A stretch of DNA of 64,000 nucleotides from Alishewanella agri BL06 (GCF_000272005.1 NZ_AKKU01000026.1:248001-312000), one strand, 5' to 3'. Positions 26,037 to 35,206 are shown, counted from the first letter of the stretch. A program made the numbers and translations. The notes: generated by a model from the letters alone, not told the origin.

Positions 26037-26449
26037 TGGTGAAAAAAAGACTAATAACAAGCCACTGTTCGCGAGGTTTCTCGCTGTTAGAAGTGCTTAT
26101 TGCTGTACTAGTGATAGCCTTCGGTTTATTGGGCATGGCAGCATTACAGCTGAAAACAGTACAGAACAGTCACTCTGCTTTTCAACGAACGCTTGCCAGT
26201 GTCATAGCCATGGATGCGTCCGAACGGTTGTGGATTAACCTTGGTGATTCTCCAGCCAAAACGGCAGCCACTATTCAAACGGAATGGTTAACGGCTTGGA
26301 ATGGCGCCCTACCTGCTGCCAGTACTGCAAGTTCAATCGAAGATCTGGGCGGTGGTAAATGGCGAATCTCGGTGCGTTGGCAAGAAAATCGGCTAGCGGA
26401 TACTAATGCGGTAGAAACCTTTGTTTATGAAATGGACTTGTATCCATGA
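26036..26449 (+). CDS. pilV: Minor pilin PilV-like (first set)
   Basis: The 137-residue prepilin is processed at SRG|FSLLEVLIAVLVIAFGLLG. The GLLGMAALQLKTVQNS continuation is typical of PilV. A perfect GGAGG sits six bases before the ATG. The stop overlaps the next start by four bases (ATGA), so the genes are translated together. It lacks the Cys residues seen in many PilV proteins. Confidence 0.85.
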   Translation: MVKKRLITSHCSRGFSLLEVLIAVLVIAFGLLGMAALQLKTVQNSHSAFQRTLASVIAMDASERLWINLGDSPAKTAATIQTEWLTAWNGALPAASTASSIEDLGGGKWRISVRWQENRLADTNAVETFVYEMDLYP

Positions 26450-26961
26450 TGAAAAAAATTACGAGATTGCAAAAACGCTACCTGAGAGGTGTCACTTTAG
26501 TCGAGCTGCTGATAGCTCTCACCCTTGGGATAGTGGTGCTGGGTGGTGGAATCCAGATTTTTATCAGTGGGCAACAAGCTTACAACGAAGCCCAACGCTT
26601 TAACCGCTTGCAGAGTGACCTCAGTTTGATCACTGACTTACTTGCCAGTGATATTCGAGCAGGAAATATTGTTGCTACGGCACCAAACTTGATTGTTGCG
26701 GGTGTCGCCGGGAATACCGAGTACCGTTTGGAAGCCGATAATACCTTGGTCCGTCAAGTTGGCGCTGCAGCGGCAGAAATCCTGTCACAGGACATTATTA
26801 CTTTTAACAGTAGTTGTATTTCTGTTGGTGGAAACGATTGTCCGACTGCAATTGGGATCAATTTGCAGTTAACGATGAGAGCGACAGACACAAACAATAT
26901 TGCGTTAAATTTCCGGGTCGGTGTTAGGAATAATATCTTAACTAATAAATTTGAGAGTTAA
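26446..26961 (+). CDS. pilW: Minor pilin PilW-like (first set)
   Basis: The 171-residue prepilin is processed at LRG|VTLVELLIALTLGIVVLGGG. The following segment, QAYNEAQRFNRLQSDLSLIT..LLASDIRAG, matches the PilW N-terminal helix and start of its globular domain. It is shorter than many PilW proteins (often above 250 residues). Two Cys (SSCISVGGNDCPT) may pair. It shares the operon with pilV before and pilX after. Confidence 0.83.
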   Translation: MMKKITRLQKRYLRGVTLVELLIALTLGIVVLGGGIQIFISGQQAYNEAQRFNRLQSDLSLITDLLASDIRAGNIVATAPNLIVAGVAGNTEYRLEADNTLVRQVGAAAAEILSQDIITFNSSCISVGGNDCPTAIGINLQLTMRATDTNNIALNFRVGVRNNILTNKFES

Positions 26962-26975
26962 GAGTGAGGTTTGAA

Positions 26976-28178
26976 ATGAGAGTCTATCAGCGAGGTTCAG
27001 TATTAATAGTAAGTTTATTACTGCTATTGATTATTACAATCGTCGGGGTGTCCGGTGTCAGCAACTCAATGCTTGGTGATCGACTTGCATCAAATCAGCG
27101 CCAACTTTCCTTGGCTTTCATGGCTGCAGAGAGTGGCTTGGTAAATGCTAAACAATGGTTTGACGATACCAGCAATCTTGCTTCATGGGGAGACACAGCA
27201 GCAACTATAGATGGAATTAATGATCTTGCTGTGGCAGGCTCAGTCAATGACTTGAGCTGGCAGATTGAATCAGCGACATTTAATGGGGACGAGGTGACTA
27301 TTGTCAGCTGCGGTACTGTAGGTGACACAGGTGTTAATAGATGTCTGACGAGTATTTATGTTAAAGCGTCCGGTGGCGGCAATTTAGCTGCGATGAATAT
27401 TATTGGTAATATTAAGACCTTCGATACTGCCAATAGCAACTCCTTTCAAATAATTGGAGCTAAGGATAATTCGGGTAATGCAATTGGCCCTGCCTTAGCG
27501 ACCAATACCAAAGCCAATGCTGATTTAATCCTGCAGGATATTAATAATAAAGGCCGGATAGACAACTATATCGGAGGCATTGCGCAGGTCGAATTCGATG
27601 ATCCTTTTGGCGACCCGGAAAAAATGAATGAATTTATTACAGGCATTAAAAACGAGTGGAGTGCTATGCCGGCAAATGACCCGAGAAAAGGTATAGCGCC
27701 GTCCAATATGGGAACGCCTTCAACATCCACTACTCCAGCCGTAATGAAGATCACTTATCATGAAGGTAATTTGGAATTAAAAGGTACATCAAAGGGCGCG
27801 GGAATTTTGGTTGTTAAAGGTAATTTGACGATCTCGGGAAATAATATTCAATTCGAGGGGTTAGTTATCGTTACCGGACAGTCATTTGTAATGAAAGGGG
27901 GCGGGAGTAGAGATATGTTAGGTGCCCTAGTCTTTGCTAACCCTATTTTAAACTCTAATAGTGAATGGGCCTTTGGTCAGGCGGAAGCCACTTTCGAGTT
28001 TGATATCTCAGGTGGTGGTAATGCGTCATTTACCTACGATTCGCAAGTTCTGAAAAAAGCGTGGACAATACTTGGCGATAGTAATATTGCCAAAACCCTA
28101 TGGCAGGTTGAAGAGAGTGTTAGCGGCAGCGCGTCTGAGAGCAGAATGTATGGTTGGAATGAGTACATTAAAAATTGA
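26976..28178 (+). CDS. pilX: PilX-type minor pilin with a long extra C-terminal domain
   Basis: The N-terminus (QRG|SVLIVSLLLLLIITIVGVSG, then AFMAAESGLVNAKQWF) is that of PilX. At 400 residues it is about twice the usual PilX length. After residue ~130 comes a domain rich in Gly, Asn and short beta-like repeats (GNLELKGTSKGAGILVVKG, NLTISGNNIQFEGLVIVTG), which looks like a beta-solenoid. No Glu5 is present, usual for PilX. The ATG is preceded by GAGG at six bases; an in-frame GTG lies four codons upstream. It is the last gene of the AT-rich set, and no large PilY1 gene follows. Confidence 0.82.
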   Translation: MRVYQRGSVLIVSLLLLLIITIVGVSGVSNSMLGDRLASNQRQLSLAFMAAESGLVNAKQWFDDTSNLASWGDTAATIDGINDLAVAGSVNDLSWQIESATFNGDEVTIVSCGTVGDTGVNRCLTSIYVKASGGGNLAAMNIIGNIKTFDTANSNSFQIIGAKDNSGNAIGPALATNTKANADLILQDINNKGRIDNYIGGIAQVEFDDPFGDPEKMNEFITGIKNEWSAMPANDPRKGIAPSNMGTPSTSTTPAVMKITYHEGNLELKGTSKGAGILVVKGNLTISGNNIQFEGLVIVTGQSFVMKGGGSRDMLGALVFANPILNSNSEWAFGQAEATFEFDISGGGNASFTYDSQVLKKAWTILGDSNIAKTLWQVEESVSGSASESRMYGWNEYIKN

Positions 28179-28365
28179 TATATGGACAGGACTCGCAGTT
28201 ACATTAAAGTAACAGGAATCAGGCAGTCTAAGTTCGCGTTATAGAGCTAATCAGGTTTAATTGGCAAATTCCTTATCTCTTATGTAAAAAAATAGATAAA
28301 TATTTTTGACTTTTTTGGTGGTTGATCTATGGTTATTTTCCCAAGGGTAAATAACCGAGGTCACC
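28179..28365 (+). promoter_or_regulatory. AT-rich junction with a promoter for the second pilin set
   Basis: The 187-bp gap between the two pilin sets is AT-rich. TTGACT (28306-28311) and TATGGT (28328-28333) with 16-base spacing form a good sigma-70 promoter about 30 bases before the next ATG. No clear terminator for the first set was seen. Confidence 0.6.
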
Positions 28366-28851
28366 ATGACTCGTCAGCGCGGAGCAACTTTAATTGAAGT
28401 ACTCATTACGCTACTCATCCTGAAGGTAGGGTTATTAGGCGTATTGGCGACACAATTACAGGCACTGCGTCTGGCTTCTGAGGCGACACAGCGTACCACT
28501 GTTGTCGCCTTATCCCGCGATATTCTGCAACAACTGCGCTTTTATCAGCAACCTGTAGCAACACATAACTATCAAGTCTCCGGGGCATTAAATGCTGTTA
28601 ACTGTTCTGCGGCGGCACCTTGTCAGCATTATAACAGCAAGCAATTTTTAATCCGGCACTGGCAACAACAATGGCTGGCAGATCAGGGCTACGGTTTACT
28701 GCTCCAGCCCGCGTTCTGCCTGCACCAGCAACAAGGCAAGTTACAGCTTGAAGCCAGTTGGCAGGCCAGAGTGCAACCGCTATCTGTCGCCCACTCCAGC
28801 TGTCAGGCCGGTGCTGGTCGGGGGCTGTTTCATCTGGGCTTACCGGAGTGA
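28366..28851 (+). CDS. pilV: Minor pilin PilV-like (second set)
   Basis: The 161-residue prepilin is processed at RQRG|ATLIEVLITLLILKVGLLG. The stretch LGVLATQLQALRLASEATQRT is PilV-like. The globular part contains several Cys (NCSAAAPCQH, AFCLHQ, SSCQAG) that can form disulfides, unlike the PilV of the first set. GAGG lies five bases before the ATG. Base composition is clearly more GC-rich than the first set and like the rest of the window. Confidence 0.83.
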   Translation: MTRQRGATLIEVLITLLILKVGLLGVLATQLQALRLASEATQRTTVVALSRDILQQLRFYQQPVATHNYQVSGALNAVNCSAAAPCQHYNSKQFLIRHWQQQWLADQGYGLLLQPAFCLHQQQGKLQLEASWQARVQPLSVAHSSCQAGAGRGLFHLGLPE

Positions 28852-28854
28852 GCT

Positions 28855-29814
28855 ATGAGGCGGCATGGAGGCTTCTCACTCACGGAACTGATGATAGCAA
28901 TGGTGCTGGGTTTATTGCTGTTGGGGTTGACACTAACCGCCTTTAGTTCGCTAAGTGCCTCGTCCAGTCAAAGCCGGCAACTGGCTTTTCTGCAACAAAA
29001 TGGGCAGTTGGCAATCAACTTGCTATACAACGAACTGCAAAACACCGGCTTTTTTGGTGGCCAGACGCTGGCGGCGATGCAGCGTGCGGTGAGTAACCAG
29101 GCCCCACCTGCCGCTGATTGCTTTGTTGATGGCATGGATAGCGGTAGCTTTCCGCATGCCAATTTGGCTTACTTAAATGTATTTGCCGGACAAGCACTTC
29201 CTGGCCGGGTATTAAATTGCCTGAATAATCTGGCGCCGCAGACCGAATATATCCAGATTAAAAGAGCCATCGGCGCCGCCGCTACACCGGCAACTATGCG
29301 CCATAATCGCTTTTATTTGCTCCCGGACTGGCAGCAAAGCCGCTTTGTTGATCACACTAACGTGCCCGCCACAGTAGATACAGTCTACCCTTACCAGCAT
29401 TTGGTGCTGTATATCCAGTTACAACGTCAGGCTGGTGAAGATGTGCCGGTATTAATGCGCAAACGGTTAATCAGAAATAGTGCCGGACATGCCAGTATCA
29501 GTACAGATTCGATGTTAGATGGGGTAGAGCGCCTACATTTTGAGTTTCTGATTGATAGTGATCTGGATGGCGTACCCGATTATCTGCTGTCTACTGCTGA
29601 AATGACGGCCTCGCATTGGTTACAGCAGGAAAGTCGCATTCTGGGTTTGAGGTTTTATGTACTGATGCGGACTTTGACACCGGATCGACGTTATCGCAAT
29701 GACCGTTTATATCAGATGGGTAAGCATAGTTTTCAGGCGCCAGGTGATCATTACCGCAGATTACTACTCAGTGGCGCAGTAAAGTTTGATCTTACGGCTG
29801 AGCCGGCAGGTTAA
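28855..29814 (+). CDS. pilW: Minor pilin PilW-like (second set)
   Basis: The 319-residue protein is processed at RHGG|FSLTELMIAMVLGLLLLGL. The long helix continues through QLAFLQQNGQLAINLLYNELQNTGFFGG, the characteristic PilW region. Full PilW length and a C-terminal GDHYRRLLLSGAVKF are seen. It follows pilV after three bases. Compared with the 171-residue PilW of the first set, this is the full-size form. Confidence 0.87.
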   Translation: MRRHGGFSLTELMIAMVLGLLLLGLTLTAFSSLSASSSQSRQLAFLQQNGQLAINLLYNELQNTGFFGGQTLAAMQRAVSNQAPPAADCFVDGMDSGSFPHANLAYLNVFAGQALPGRVLNCLNNLAPQTEYIQIKRAIGAAATPATMRHNRFYLLPDWQQSRFVDHTNVPATVDTVYPYQHLVLYIQLQRQAGEDVPVLMRKRLIRNSAGHASISTDSMLDGVERLHFEFLIDSDLDGVPDYLLSTAEMTASHWLQQESRILGLRFYVLMRTLTPDRRYRNDRLYQMGKHSFQAPGDHYRRLLLSGAVKFDLTAEPAG

Positions 29815-29894
29815 TCTGAGCAGTAAAGGTTCACACATCCTATATGAGGTACTGATACATCAGTTAATTTAGTTACTGAAACTACGGAGGAGCT

Positions 29895-30272
29895 ATGAGA
29901 GAGCGAGGAATGGTTTTACTCAGTGCACTGTTGTTTTTAGTGGTTATGTTATTAGTGGTGGCCAGTAATCTGGTTTTAAGTCAGTTAAGCCTGAAATCGG
30001 CACAAACAGCCCAACAGCAATTACAATTGGAATTTCGCACACTGGAGCAGCATTTAAAGCAGCTCAATGGCCTGGCGCCAGACGAAGTCCCGGAAAGTAC
30101 GCTGGCCTTACCTTCCTGTCCCGGTATTTATGCGGCTTGGTCGGATGCGACACTACAGTGCGATTTAATGTTAATCGAAACCAGTGAACAGACCAGGCAG
30201 CCGCCGGCGTTTACCCGATATAACAGTCTGTTATTACGCAAACAGCTGAAATTATCGGAGCCTGCACCATGA
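29895..30272 (+). CDS. pilX: Short PilX-like minor pilin (second set)
   Basis: The 125-residue protein begins RERG|MVLLSALLFLVVMLLVVAS, a prepilin-type N-terminus without Glu5, as in PilX. It continues as a helix rich in Gln and Leu (AQTAQQQLQLEFRTLEQHL) and a short globular end with two Cys (LPSCPGIYAAW, LQCDLM). It is shorter than usual PilX (about 170-200 residues). GGAGGAG lies just before the ATG. The stop overlaps the next gene by four bases (ATGA). Assignment rests on gene order as well as sequence. Confidence 0.7.
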   Translation: MRERGMVLLSALLFLVVMLLVVASNLVLSQLSLKSAQTAQQQLQLEFRTLEQHLKQLNGLAPDEVPESTLALPSCPGIYAAWSDATLQCDLMLIETSEQTRQPPAFTRYNSLLLRKQLKLSEPAP

Positions 30273-31330
30273 AAGCTTTATTATTGCTTCTGACGTTGTT
30301 CAGTCCCGTGGTTGCGGCCTGGTGCCCGTTACTGCCGAATCATCCGGTAAGAGTTACCATTAATCATGCCGAGCAAAAGCGTCAGGCTGACGCTTATATC
30401 CGTACGCTTGCTGTCGACGCTCTGCGGTTACAGCTGGTGGCTGCTGATACTGGCTATGATCTCTCGGGGCTGGATTTATCTGCAGCGGGCATCCAGGGCT
30501 CTATCCAAGCCAGACCACTAGCTGAAGATGCCAATCTGGACGGTGCAGCAGACCATTTCTGGTTAGTGACCAGCACCGGCGAGGTTTGGCGTGTGCCATG
30601 GCAGCAAAGCCAGTTTGGACAGCCGTTATTGATGGCCGATTTATCCGATGCCGGGTTGCATTTTCATACCGCAGTTACCCTGATTCGTGCCCGTTTACCG
30701 TCTCAGTTAGCTCCGATGTCCTGGCAAAATTTGGAACAGCATCAACTACTGCTACTCGGTACTGAGCCTGACAGTGGCCAGGATGTATTGTTTAGCCTGC
30801 GTTTTCCGGTTGGCGGGCGGCAACCTTATGTGATGAAAAGTAGCCAACTGGTTGATCGGACGACACTGAGCGATGCAGAGCTGCGCCAGCAATACAGCGC
30901 TGCAGATTGGCGGGTGTTATTAAGTGCCGCTGGTTGGAGACTGCGTTTGTCCGGTCGCGTCAGTAGCTTACCTACAGTGATCGCCGGGGTAATTTATGCC
31001 CCAGCCATTATCGTAAAAGATGCCAAGAGTTGTCAGTTTGATAAAACAGAACAGCAACTTTATGCGGTACAACTTTATACCGCCAGTCAGATTTATCCCA
31101 AACGCAGTTGGGCTATTCCTTATCTGGAGCAAGCGGCCCTGCGCATAAGAGAGCAGCCGGATAAGCGTTTGATCTTAGTGTTGGCCGATGAGCGACAGTC
31201 GGTAGCCTTAGTTGACACCCTGTTGAAAATCACCACGGATTGCCATCAATGCACGGCGCCCTTAACACTGGACAAGTTCCCTCTTTGGCAGCGTTTGGCG
31301 ACCTATCGCGATGAAAGGGGGGCATTCTGA
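30269..31330 (+). CDS. Miniature PilY1-like protein (C-terminal propeller only)
   Basis: The 353-residue protein has a signal peptide (MKALLLLLTLFSPVVAA). It shows features of the C-terminal beta-propeller of PilY1: EDANLDGAADHFWLVTSTGEVWRVPW resembles the PilY1 repeat with its Asp-rich loop, LSGRVSSLPTVIAGVIYAPAI resembles the strand pair near the PilY1 end, and SCQFDKTEQQLYAVQLYTAS the following blade. PilY1 proteins are normally above 1,000 residues with an N-terminal adhesive (VWA-like) domain; that part is absent. It sits where pilY1 belongs, between pilX and pilE, with ATGA and TGATG overlaps to both. The PilY1 relation is my inference from motif and position. Confidence 0.6.
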   Translation: MKALLLLLTLFSPVVAAWCPLLPNHPVRVTINHAEQKRQADAYIRTLAVDALRLQLVAADTGYDLSGLDLSAAGIQGSIQARPLAEDANLDGAADHFWLVTSTGEVWRVPWQQSQFGQPLLMADLSDAGLHFHTAVTLIRARLPSQLAPMSWQNLEQHQLLLLGTEPDSGQDVLFSLRFPVGGRQPYVMKSSQLVDRTTLSDAELRQQYSAADWRVLLSAAGWRLRLSGRVSSLPTVIAGVIYAPAIIVKDAKSCQFDKTEQQLYAVQLYTASQIYPKRSWAIPYLEQAALRIREQPDKRLILVLADERQSVALVDTLLKITTDCHQCTAPLTLDKFPLWQRLATYRDERGAF

Positions 31331-31728
31331 TGCGCAGCCGGGGCTTCAGTTTACTGGAAATGTTGGTTACGCTGGCTATTGTCGGCATTCTGATTGCGGT
31401 GAGTTATCCATCGTATCAGCAGTATGTGTTAAGAAGCTATCGGGCAGAGGCCGTCACTGCTCTGCTCGAACTGGCAACGAAACAAGAGCAGTGGCTGTTA
31501 GAGCAAGGCCGTTATAGCAATCAGCTCACGGATTTAGGTTTCACGCAGCCTGTTACCGCCTCAGGCCGCTTTCGGATCGAGCTGACGCAGGCTGATCCGG
31601 CTCAGTTCTTACTCAAGGTAAAAGCGCAGGGTCCACAACTGCAGGATAAAACGTGTTTGCAGTACAGCCTGAATCATTTTGGGCAGCGTAATGTCGGCCT
31701 AACTGAGTCTTTAAGTTGCTGGGATTAA
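31330..31728 (+). CDS. pilE: Type IV minor pilin PilE-like (second set)
   Basis: The 132-residue prepilin is processed at RSRG|FSLLEMLVTLAIVGILI, with Glu5. The continuation AVSYPSYQQYVLRSYRAEA matches PilE. A Cys pair near the C-terminus (DKTCLQYSL, SLSCWD) would close the D-loop. Its start overlaps the preceding stop (TGATG). It closes the second pilin set; a convergent FimT-like gene follows. Confidence 0.88.
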   Translation: MRSRGFSLLEMLVTLAIVGILIAVSYPSYQQYVLRSYRAEAVTALLELATKQEQWLLEQGRYSNQLTDLGFTQPVTASGRFRIELTQADPAQFLLKVKAQGPQLQDKTCLQYSLNHFGQRNVGLTESLSCWD

Positions 31729-31746
31729 TAGTAATTTTGATGCCGA

Positions 31747-32247
31747 TTAAGCCGGGCAGGGCTGAGTATAGTGCTGCAAACGACCCCGACCGGCTTGGTT
31801 CAGTACCAGCCGGTAATGCCAGTTGAAACGTCCGGGGGGGCAATAATAAAAAGTCCCGTTTTCCAGCGCGTCCAAACTGCCATCCCGCCGAAATTGCAGT
31901 TGTTGCCGGTTATAAGTTAGTCGATGGCCGTCAGGTAACCTAGGTAGCTCACGCAGTAATTCAGCCTGTTGATCAACAGGATTAAGCAACATCAGCTTCA
32001 CGGGATCTTGCTGCCAGTTACCCTGACAGTGGTTAGCCAGCACCGGACAAACGCGGACCGGCTGTTGGCTGCTACTGGCCTGGACGCGAGCGTAATGTAG
32101 ATGACGGTCGAATTGTTGCAGGTAACTACTGGCACGCTGTTGATGGATAAACTCATCCATCGCCGGTGTAGCGATAGTGATTAAGATCACCAGGATCACC
32201 AACGCGATGAGTAATTCGAGTAAGGTCAGGCCTTGTTGCTGCATCAC
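31747..32247 (-). CDS. FimT/GspH-type pseudopilin, opposite strand
   Basis: The 166-residue prepilin is processed at QQQG|LTLLELLIALVILVILITI. The GspH/FimT domain shows HLHYARVQASSSQQPVRVCP and LQFRRDGSLDALENGTFYYC, with four Cys. It supplies the FimU/FimT role missing from the second set, but is transcribed towards it; the two stop codons are 18 bases apart. A second ATG one codon downstream is an equally possible start. Confidence 0.85.
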   Translation of the reverse strand: MMQQQGLTLLELLIALVILVILITIATPAMDEFIHQQRASSYLQQFDRHLHYARVQASSSQQPVRVCPVLANHCQGNWQQDPVKLMLLNPVDQQAELLRELPRLPDGHRLTYNRQQLQFRRDGSLDALENGTFYYCPPGRFNWHYRLVLNQAGRGRLQHYTQPCPA

Positions 32248-32346
32248 TAGACTCCAATTATTGCTTATTGAAGTCTAGTTCAGACAATTGTTTTGTGAAA
32301 TAAATGTTATTTATGTTGCTGGGTCGGGCTATAAATGCCGGTTTAC

Positions 32347-33171
32347 TTAATCGTAAACTGTTGGAATAGGCTGGCGCTTATGCTGAGTTTTCAGGTAAAT
32401 CTGCACCAAACGCTCACTGACGGCAGTGTCGACGGCTTTACCTTCCAGAAAATCATCAATCTGCTGATAGGTCAGACCTAACGCCGTTTCATCTGCTTTT
32501 TGTGGCGCCATACACTCCAGATCAGCTGTTGGTGTTTTCTCGACCAGTAATTCCGGTGCACCCAGCTGCCGCGCTAATGCCCGTACCTGACGTTTACTTA
32601 AGCCAAACAGCGGTGCTAAATCACAGGCACCATCGCCCCATTTAGTATAAAAACCAGTAATATTCTCGGCCGAATGATCGGTTCCCAGTACCAGGCCGCC
32701 CTGCAGCGCTGCAATATGATACTGTGCCACCATCCGACAGCGGGCTTTAACGTTACCTTTAGCAAAATCCTGCTGCGCGTCGCCAGGTAATGGCAGGCCT
32801 TCGATCCCCAGCAGCGTACTTTGATGCAATGCATCAGCCGCTGCTTTGATATTTACCGTAACACTCTGGCTTGGTTTAATAAACGACAGGGCCAGCTGAG
32901 CTTCGGCTTCGTCCTGTTGCACGCCGTAAGGCAGGCGTACCGCAATAAACTGATAACCTGAACTATGCTGGTTTAATTCATCCACCGCCAGTTGTGCCAG
33001 GCGGCCACAGGTCGTGGAGTCAACCCCTCCGCTGATCCCCAGGACCAGTGTTTTTAAACCCGATGCCTGCAGGCGGGTTTTGATAAAGTCGACGCGGCGG
33101 CGGATTTCAAATTCAACATCAATCTGCGGCTGTACCCGCATTTCCCGGATTATTGCTTGCTCGATACTCAT
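32347..33171 (-). CDS. nadE: NH3-dependent NAD synthetase
   Basis: The 274-residue enzyme amidates deamido-NAD to NAD with ATP and ammonia. The P-loop [38 protein letters not shown] and [17 protein letters not shown] are as in the E. coli enzyme (275 residues). No glutaminase domain is present. The start is the ATG preceded by GAGG; the frame is open 31 codons further upstream without family resemblance. Confidence 0.97.
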   Translation of the reverse strand: MSIEQAIIREMRVQPQIDVEFEIRRRVDFIKTRLQASGLKTLVLGISGGVDSTTCGRLAQLAVDELNQHSSGYQFIAVRLPYGVQQDEAEAQLALSFIKPSQSVTVNIKAAADALHQSTLLGIEGLPLPGDAQQDFAKGNVKARCRMVAQYHIAALQGGLVLGTDHSAENITGFYTKWGDGACDLAPLFGLSKRQVRALARQLGAPELLVEKTPTADLECMAPQKADETALGLTYQQIDDFLEGKAVDTAVSERLVQIYLKTQHKRQPIPTVYD

Positions 33172-33242
33172 AGCGGCCTCACTGTTAGTTGCCAATATCT
33201 TAACGGATTTAATGCAGAAAGGATCAATAAATTGTCTGCTGA

Positions 33243-33671
<429 letters not shown>

Positions 33672-33691
33672 GCTGGCAGACGTAAATCGCT

Positions 33692-35200
33692 CTAGTCAAA
33701 CAAACCTAATTGCGTTGATGTTTTGCGGGCGCGTTGCGCCTTAGGACGGTTGCGACTGGCATGACGCTGAAATACCTGACGTTTTTCCAGTTCAAATGCC
33801 TGGCGATGTTGGGCAAGCCATCGGCTTAATCTGGCTCTGGCCGCAGTTACCGCCTGACTGGCCGCCACGACAGGTGCCGGATAATCGCGGCCAATCACAC
33901 AGCCAAATTGCTGTTGTAAGGTAGTGCTCATCAGCCAGGGCTGGTGTAGCCAGCTATCCGGCACCCGCCGCAGTTCCGGCAACCATTGCCGGATAAACTC
34001 GCCCTTCGGATCCTTTTGCATACTCTGCTTTACCGGGTTGTACATCCGGTTCGGATTAATGCCGGTGGTGCCAGCCTGCATTTGGATTTGCGGGTAATGG
34101 ATGCCTGGCTCATAGTCGACAAAACATTGCGCCAGATGCAGTGCCAGTGGCCGCCAGTGCAGCCACAAATGGTAGCTGGCGAAGGCCACCAGCATGGCGC
34201 GGCCGCGAAAGTGCAACCAACCGGTACTCAGTAATGAGCGCATGGCGGCGTCAATCAGCGGATAGCCGGTTTGCCCGCTGGCCCAGGCCTGAAATAACCC
34301 CGGTTCAAAAGCGTCTTCACGCAGACCATCAAAACCGCGATGCATATTGCGCACCTCAACTTCCGGCTCATCTTCCAGTTTCTGAATAAAGTGACAATGC
34401 CAGCGCAGCCGGCTATAAAAAGCCTGTAAGCCACGTTGCTGCTGTGCCGATGTGCTTTGCTTGCGTTGTCGTTCCGTTTGCTGCTGCAGCTCCCGGATAC
34501 TGAGCTGGCCATAAGCCAAAAACGGGCTGAGCCGCGAGCAACTTTTTACAGCGCGGGCGGCGAAGGAAATGCCGCCATGGTATTGCTGGCTGCGCTGTTC
34601 TAAAAAACTTTGCAATGTGTGTTGTAGTTGCCAGCCATGTTGTCGTTGCTGGCAGGTTGGTAAATCCCGGTTGCGTTTGGGGGCGGTAAGTGGTGCTTGC
34701 CAGTTACTGGCACAAATAAAGGGTAAGCTTTGTGGTGTTGGATACAGTCTTTGGCTTAACCAGTTATCGGCTTCGGCAAACCACAGATCACGATTGGGGA
34801 GTTTGCGAATCACGGCAAATTGCGGATATTGATGCCAGGGGAGAGCCAGTTCGCTCAGTAAACGCGCCACGGCAAGATCGCGCTGATAACTCCATAAGTT
34901 ACCGCTTTCCTGATGGCTGTACACTGCGCTGATCGGAAAGCGGGCACAGAGCTCCCGTAATACCCGGGTGGCCGCACCGTAGTAAACTAGTAATGGTTGC
35001 CCCAGCGTAGTCAGCTGCTGCTGCAGTGATGTCAGGGCTTCAGCCACAAAAGCCCAGTGCCGCAATGAGACATCGGGTTGCTGCCAGTAATCTGGCTCGA
35101 CGATATATACCGGTAACACAGCGGTGCCTTGCTTAGCTGCGTGAAATAAGGCGGCATGATCGGTAAGGCGTAAATCGCGTTTAAACCAGAGCAGATGCAT
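33692..35200 (-). CDS. Photolyase/cryptochrome family protein, atypical FAD domain
   Basis: The 502-residue protein has an N-terminal Rossmann domain (LLWFKRDLRLTDHAAL, ~1-130) and a C-terminal FAD-binding domain (~200-470) with TGYPLIDAAMRSLLSTGWLH. After that block it departs from class I CPD photolyases: where these have an NNALGWQW segment it has IHYPQIQMQAGTTGINPNRM, and the C-terminal PAPIVDH motif reads YPAPVVAAS. It therefore belongs to a separate subgroup whose activity I cannot state. The tail is basic (RHASRNRPKAQRARK). It is the third gene of a photolyase operon, six bases after the CRY-DASH gene. Confidence 0.85.
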   Translation of the reverse strand: MHLLWFKRDLRLTDHAALFHAAKQGTAVLPVYIVEPDYWQQPDVSLRHWAFVAEALTSLQQQLTTLGQPLLVYYGAATRVLRELCARFPISAVYSHQESGNLWSYQRDLAVARLLSELALPWHQYPQFAVIRKLPNRDLWFAEADNWLSQRLYPTPQSLPFICASNWQAPLTAPKRNRDLPTCQQRQHGWQLQHTLQSFLEQRSQQYHGGISFAARAVKSCSRLSPFLAYGQLSIRELQQQTERQRKQSTSAQQQRGLQAFYSRLRWHCHFIQKLEDEPEVEVRNMHRGFDGLREDAFEPGLFQAWASGQTGYPLIDAAMRSLLSTGWLHFRGRAMLVAFASYHLWLHWRPLALHLAQCFVDYEPGIHYPQIQMQAGTTGINPNRMYNPVKQSMQKDPKGEFIRQWLPELRRVPDSWLHQPWLMSTTLQQQFGCVIGRDYPAPVVAASQAVTAARARLSRWLAQHRQAFELEKRQVFQRHASRNRPKAQRARKTSTQLGLFD

Positions 35201-35206
35201 GATGGC

